Source: Artocarpus heterophyllus (taxonomy: Eukaryota; Streptophyta; Magnoliopsida; Rosales; Moraceae). From it: a stretch of DNA of 64,000 nt. The stretch is from NCBI GenBank assembly GCA_025403435.1, contig CM046353.1, positions 19,555,875-19,619,874 of the forward strand, written 5' to 3'. Positions 62,131-64,000 of the stretch are shown here, piece after piece; positions within the stretch are counted from its first letter, which is position 1, and every line of letters starts with the position of its first letter. Under the pieces are notes generated by a model. That model saw only the letters and a program-made list of their open reading frames with translations, did no database searches and had not been told where the DNA came from. The position numbers and the translations under genes are program-made.

Positions 62131-62830
62131 TCTTTTTCTAATCGAAGCTAGAAATTCTTTTTGACCTCTAGCTACATTTTTTTTGTAACTAGGCCTACTA
62201 AATAGAACTAGAATGTAAATATCATATATTAATAAAAATTTATATTCCTACACTATTCCACTGAGAATATGTGTTAAGAAAAAACAACTCCCTAAAATGG
62301 GGGGCTATAACTCTAGTCTAGGGGACTAGACCATAACTCTCGAAGAAGGAGGGTCATCTTGACCAACCGGACTGGGGGGCTAATTGGCATCATGACAACC
62401 ATTAGTCTGTCGCCGTACGGACCATCTGGACAGAGTCATCCTAGCATAACTATGCCCAGCCAACATTAGACTTGTAAAAGTTTCCATAAACTTAAATAAG
62501 TCTAAGGGGGTGGACAGGGTACATGGTATCACACACCGTTGTGCTCTATCCAATTGAGAAATAGGGTTTCCCTACTAGGCTAAACTTGGTAATCACTTTT
62601 CCTAGGAAGTTTCCCTCCAAGGAACATTTAACTTGAGAAAGTAAGACGTTTCGTCACCGAGACATTAAACTCAGCAAAGATGGAGTTGAAAAAGGTGAGC
62701 TCAGAATCCTATTGTTTAGGAATGCTTCTCCCGAGGAGCACCTAGCCTGAAAAAGTTTCCAATTCAATCCCCCCGAGTCTTAGCTAACTCGGTGAATGAA
62801 GGTTAGCTTCGTTCTTGAGGATCCCCTCAC
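62131..62830. other. Noncoding DNA after Tat-like pol
   Basis: No gene was seen. Purine-rich pieces such as AAAATGGGGGGCT (62296) and GACTGGGGGGCTAATTGG (62368) lie here. One could be a polypurine tract, but the 3' LTR cannot be confirmed in the window. Confidence 0.4.
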
Positions 62831-62989
62831 GCTTTCAAAGAATGAAATTTCTATCCAAGAACAATTGCACTAAAAATTCAAAAAATTCAAAAATGAAATA
62901 AATAAAAACTCTAAGAAGTGCTGAACTTGGAAAAGTAAAATTTTCATTACAAGAGTGATAGGTAGGTACAAATAACTGGGTACCTCCTG

Positions 62990-63720
62990 AGCCCGGATAA
63001 ACAAAAAAGCAAGACAAAACTAGGCCTGGCCCCTTCCCCGGCATCACCATCTCCGCTATTTCTACCCTGGCCGTCCCTGTCATCCTCACCATCCACTTTG
63101 ATGACCTCCTCTTGCTCTGGCTGGTGTTCTGTGCTTTGCTCTAGCTCAATTATGAGTGACCAGTCGAAGCCTACCGCCTCGAGATGCTTTCAAATCAAGT
63201 AGTCTTGAAGGTCCATCATGTCAAAGTAGTAGTAGTAGTCGGTGTACTCTAGGGATGCCTTAAAGTCCTCCATAGTTTGGGCGAGTTGGCCGGGCAGCTC
63301 CTCCCTTAAGAAGCGCTAGTGCTTTGCCTTGGCTGCCTGTAGCTGGTCCTTAAGATGGCTGGCCTCAACCCTCAATTGGTCGGCCTCATTCCTTGCCTCT
63401 TTCGCTGCTCTCCTTGCCTCCTCTGCTGTCGCCTTGGCCTGATCGGTCTCTTCTTTTGCCTTCTTGGCCTCATCCTGAGCCAAGAAAAAGCTTCTTTGAT
63501 TTGATCAAGCTCGGTGTCAAAAACACTGAGCTCTTTCTCGGCTTTTTCCTTATCAAGAAGGGTCTTCTTATGCCTCTCATTCTCTAGATTGAACTCCTTT
63601 AGCCCAACCATGTAGGCTTGGTCCAAGGAGGCATATGCTTGAGAAAACAGAAGTTAACACACATAGAAAGGACTTAAATGAAGCTCGGAGCTAGACAATT
63701 ACTCACCTTGGTGGTAGAAT
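62990..63720 (-). pseudogene. Antisense coiled-coil gene at the 3' part of the Tat-like element, decayed
   Basis: On the - strand, frames give a Glu/Lys-rich coiled coil: FNLENERHKKTLLDKEKAEK at 63540-63600. After a one-base shift near 63480 it continues as KAKEETDQAKATAEEARRAA and onward, then EYTDYYYYFDMMDLQDYLI (63190-63245) and an acidic tail (EQEEVIKVDGEDDRDG). A GT-AG intron of 69 bases at 63638-63706 joins it to an upstream exon in frame. Antisense genes downstream of pol are known in Tat/Grande-type elements, with no settled role. Stops and the shift make this copy inactive. Confidence 0.6.
63638..63706 (-). other. Putative intron of the antisense gene
   Basis: On the - strand the donor is CACCAAG|GTGAGTAATTG and the acceptor is TGTTTTCTCAAG|CATATG. 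Joining the exons gives a continuous frame ...LPFYHQAYASLDQAYMVG. The 69-base length is short but acceptable for plants. The upstream exon is broken further on and leaves the window. Confidence 0.5.
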
Positions 63721-64000
63721 GGAAGACGGTGTTGGATAAGCCGTTGAAATCCTCTCCTCGGAGGTTCTACAAGAAAAACTCATCGGGAACCGCATCACCA
63801 AAGTGCTCGAGGATATGGCAGCGATAGTTTACCTTCCTCCTTGGAGGGCACTATGACGAGAGGTTGGGGTTGGCTCGATGAGGTTCCTACCCCTGTCGGT
63901 GGTGGAGGAACTTAGACTAAGCTGAGCAGTTTCTCGGACTGCGGCAGCTACTCGGACCACAATGGCAGGTTAGGTCTTAGGGTCTTCTTCCATTTCTTTC

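Larger units (their letters stand above)
55791..64000 (+). mobile_element. Tat-like Ty3/gypsy retrotransposon, decayed, right end outside window
   Basis: The left LTR ends at 56431, followed by TTTTGGCGCTAGAAGGAGG, a primer binding site of the kind seen in Tat-lineage elements. Its start is placed at TGTTAAAGG (55791) only from the composition change. Domain order is gag, protease, RT, RNase H, a second (archaeal-type) RNase H, integrase, then an antisense frame. The second RNase H and the antisense frame are features of Tat/Ogre/Grande-type elements. All coding parts carry stops. The 3' LTR is not in the window. Confidence 0.82.

Overview
This window is plant nuclear DNA: AT-rich, gene-poor and built mostly of nested transposable elements. 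It holds one convincing host gene, a two-exon trihelix (GT) transcription factor at 9000-11823 on the + strand that I read as PETAL LOSS (PTL). The family set (PTL-type trihelix, CACTA/En-Spm, Tekay-like chromovirus, Tat-like Ty3/gypsy, hAT miniature element) points to a flowering plant, most likely a eudicot. The species cannot be fixed from the sequence. I saw no bacterial, viral or organellar genes, no rRNA or tRNA gene and no CRISPR array.

Layout. (1) 1-6772: + strand CACTA-type DNA transposon remains. They comprise a decayed TNP2-like transposase cut by the window edge (1-2101), an internal CACTA-style 5' end (about 2215-2830), a decayed second gene that joins a plant transposase region to a Ulp1-type cysteine protease domain (3535-6075), and subterminal repeats ending in a TIR at 6772. 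(2) 6773-15405: the only host segment, with the PTL gene and its flanks. (3) 15411-24380: retrotransposon A, a full-length - strand Ty3/gypsy chromovirus with 2.1-kb LTRs and target duplication TAATG. (4) 24484-45664: a 21.2-kb CACTA element bounded by GTG duplications. Inside it are three later insertions: a 601-bp hAT miniature element (25418-26018, 8-bp duplication), retrotransposon B of the same family as A (30077-39124, AATTG duplication) and a 3.4-kb solo LTR (39612-42977). Removing them and one duplication copy each leaves a CACTA of about 8.1 kb with TNP2-like and TNPA-like genes. (5) 45668-48890: unassigned DNA with a CT-rich stretch and a degenerate tandem repeat. (6) 48891-55790: the LTR and leader of another gypsy-type element, split by a 3.0-kb solo LTR with perfect CTAAT duplications. 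(7) about 55791-64000: a decayed + strand Tat-like Ty3/gypsy element with PBS, gag, protease, RT, two RNase H regions and integrase, followed by a possibly spliced antisense coiled-coil gene cut by the window edge.

Almost every TE reading frame is broken. The best preserved is the 873-codon protease-RT-RNase H-integrase frame of element B. Many of the breaks I compared between copies are C-to-T or G-to-A changes, as expected for methylated silent repeats. I found no new multi-gene system. The most unusual signals are the perfectly dated nesting, a GC-rich palindromic repeat array shared by two LTR families and variable in copy number, the Ulp1-carrying CACTA, and the intron-containing antisense gene of the Tat element.
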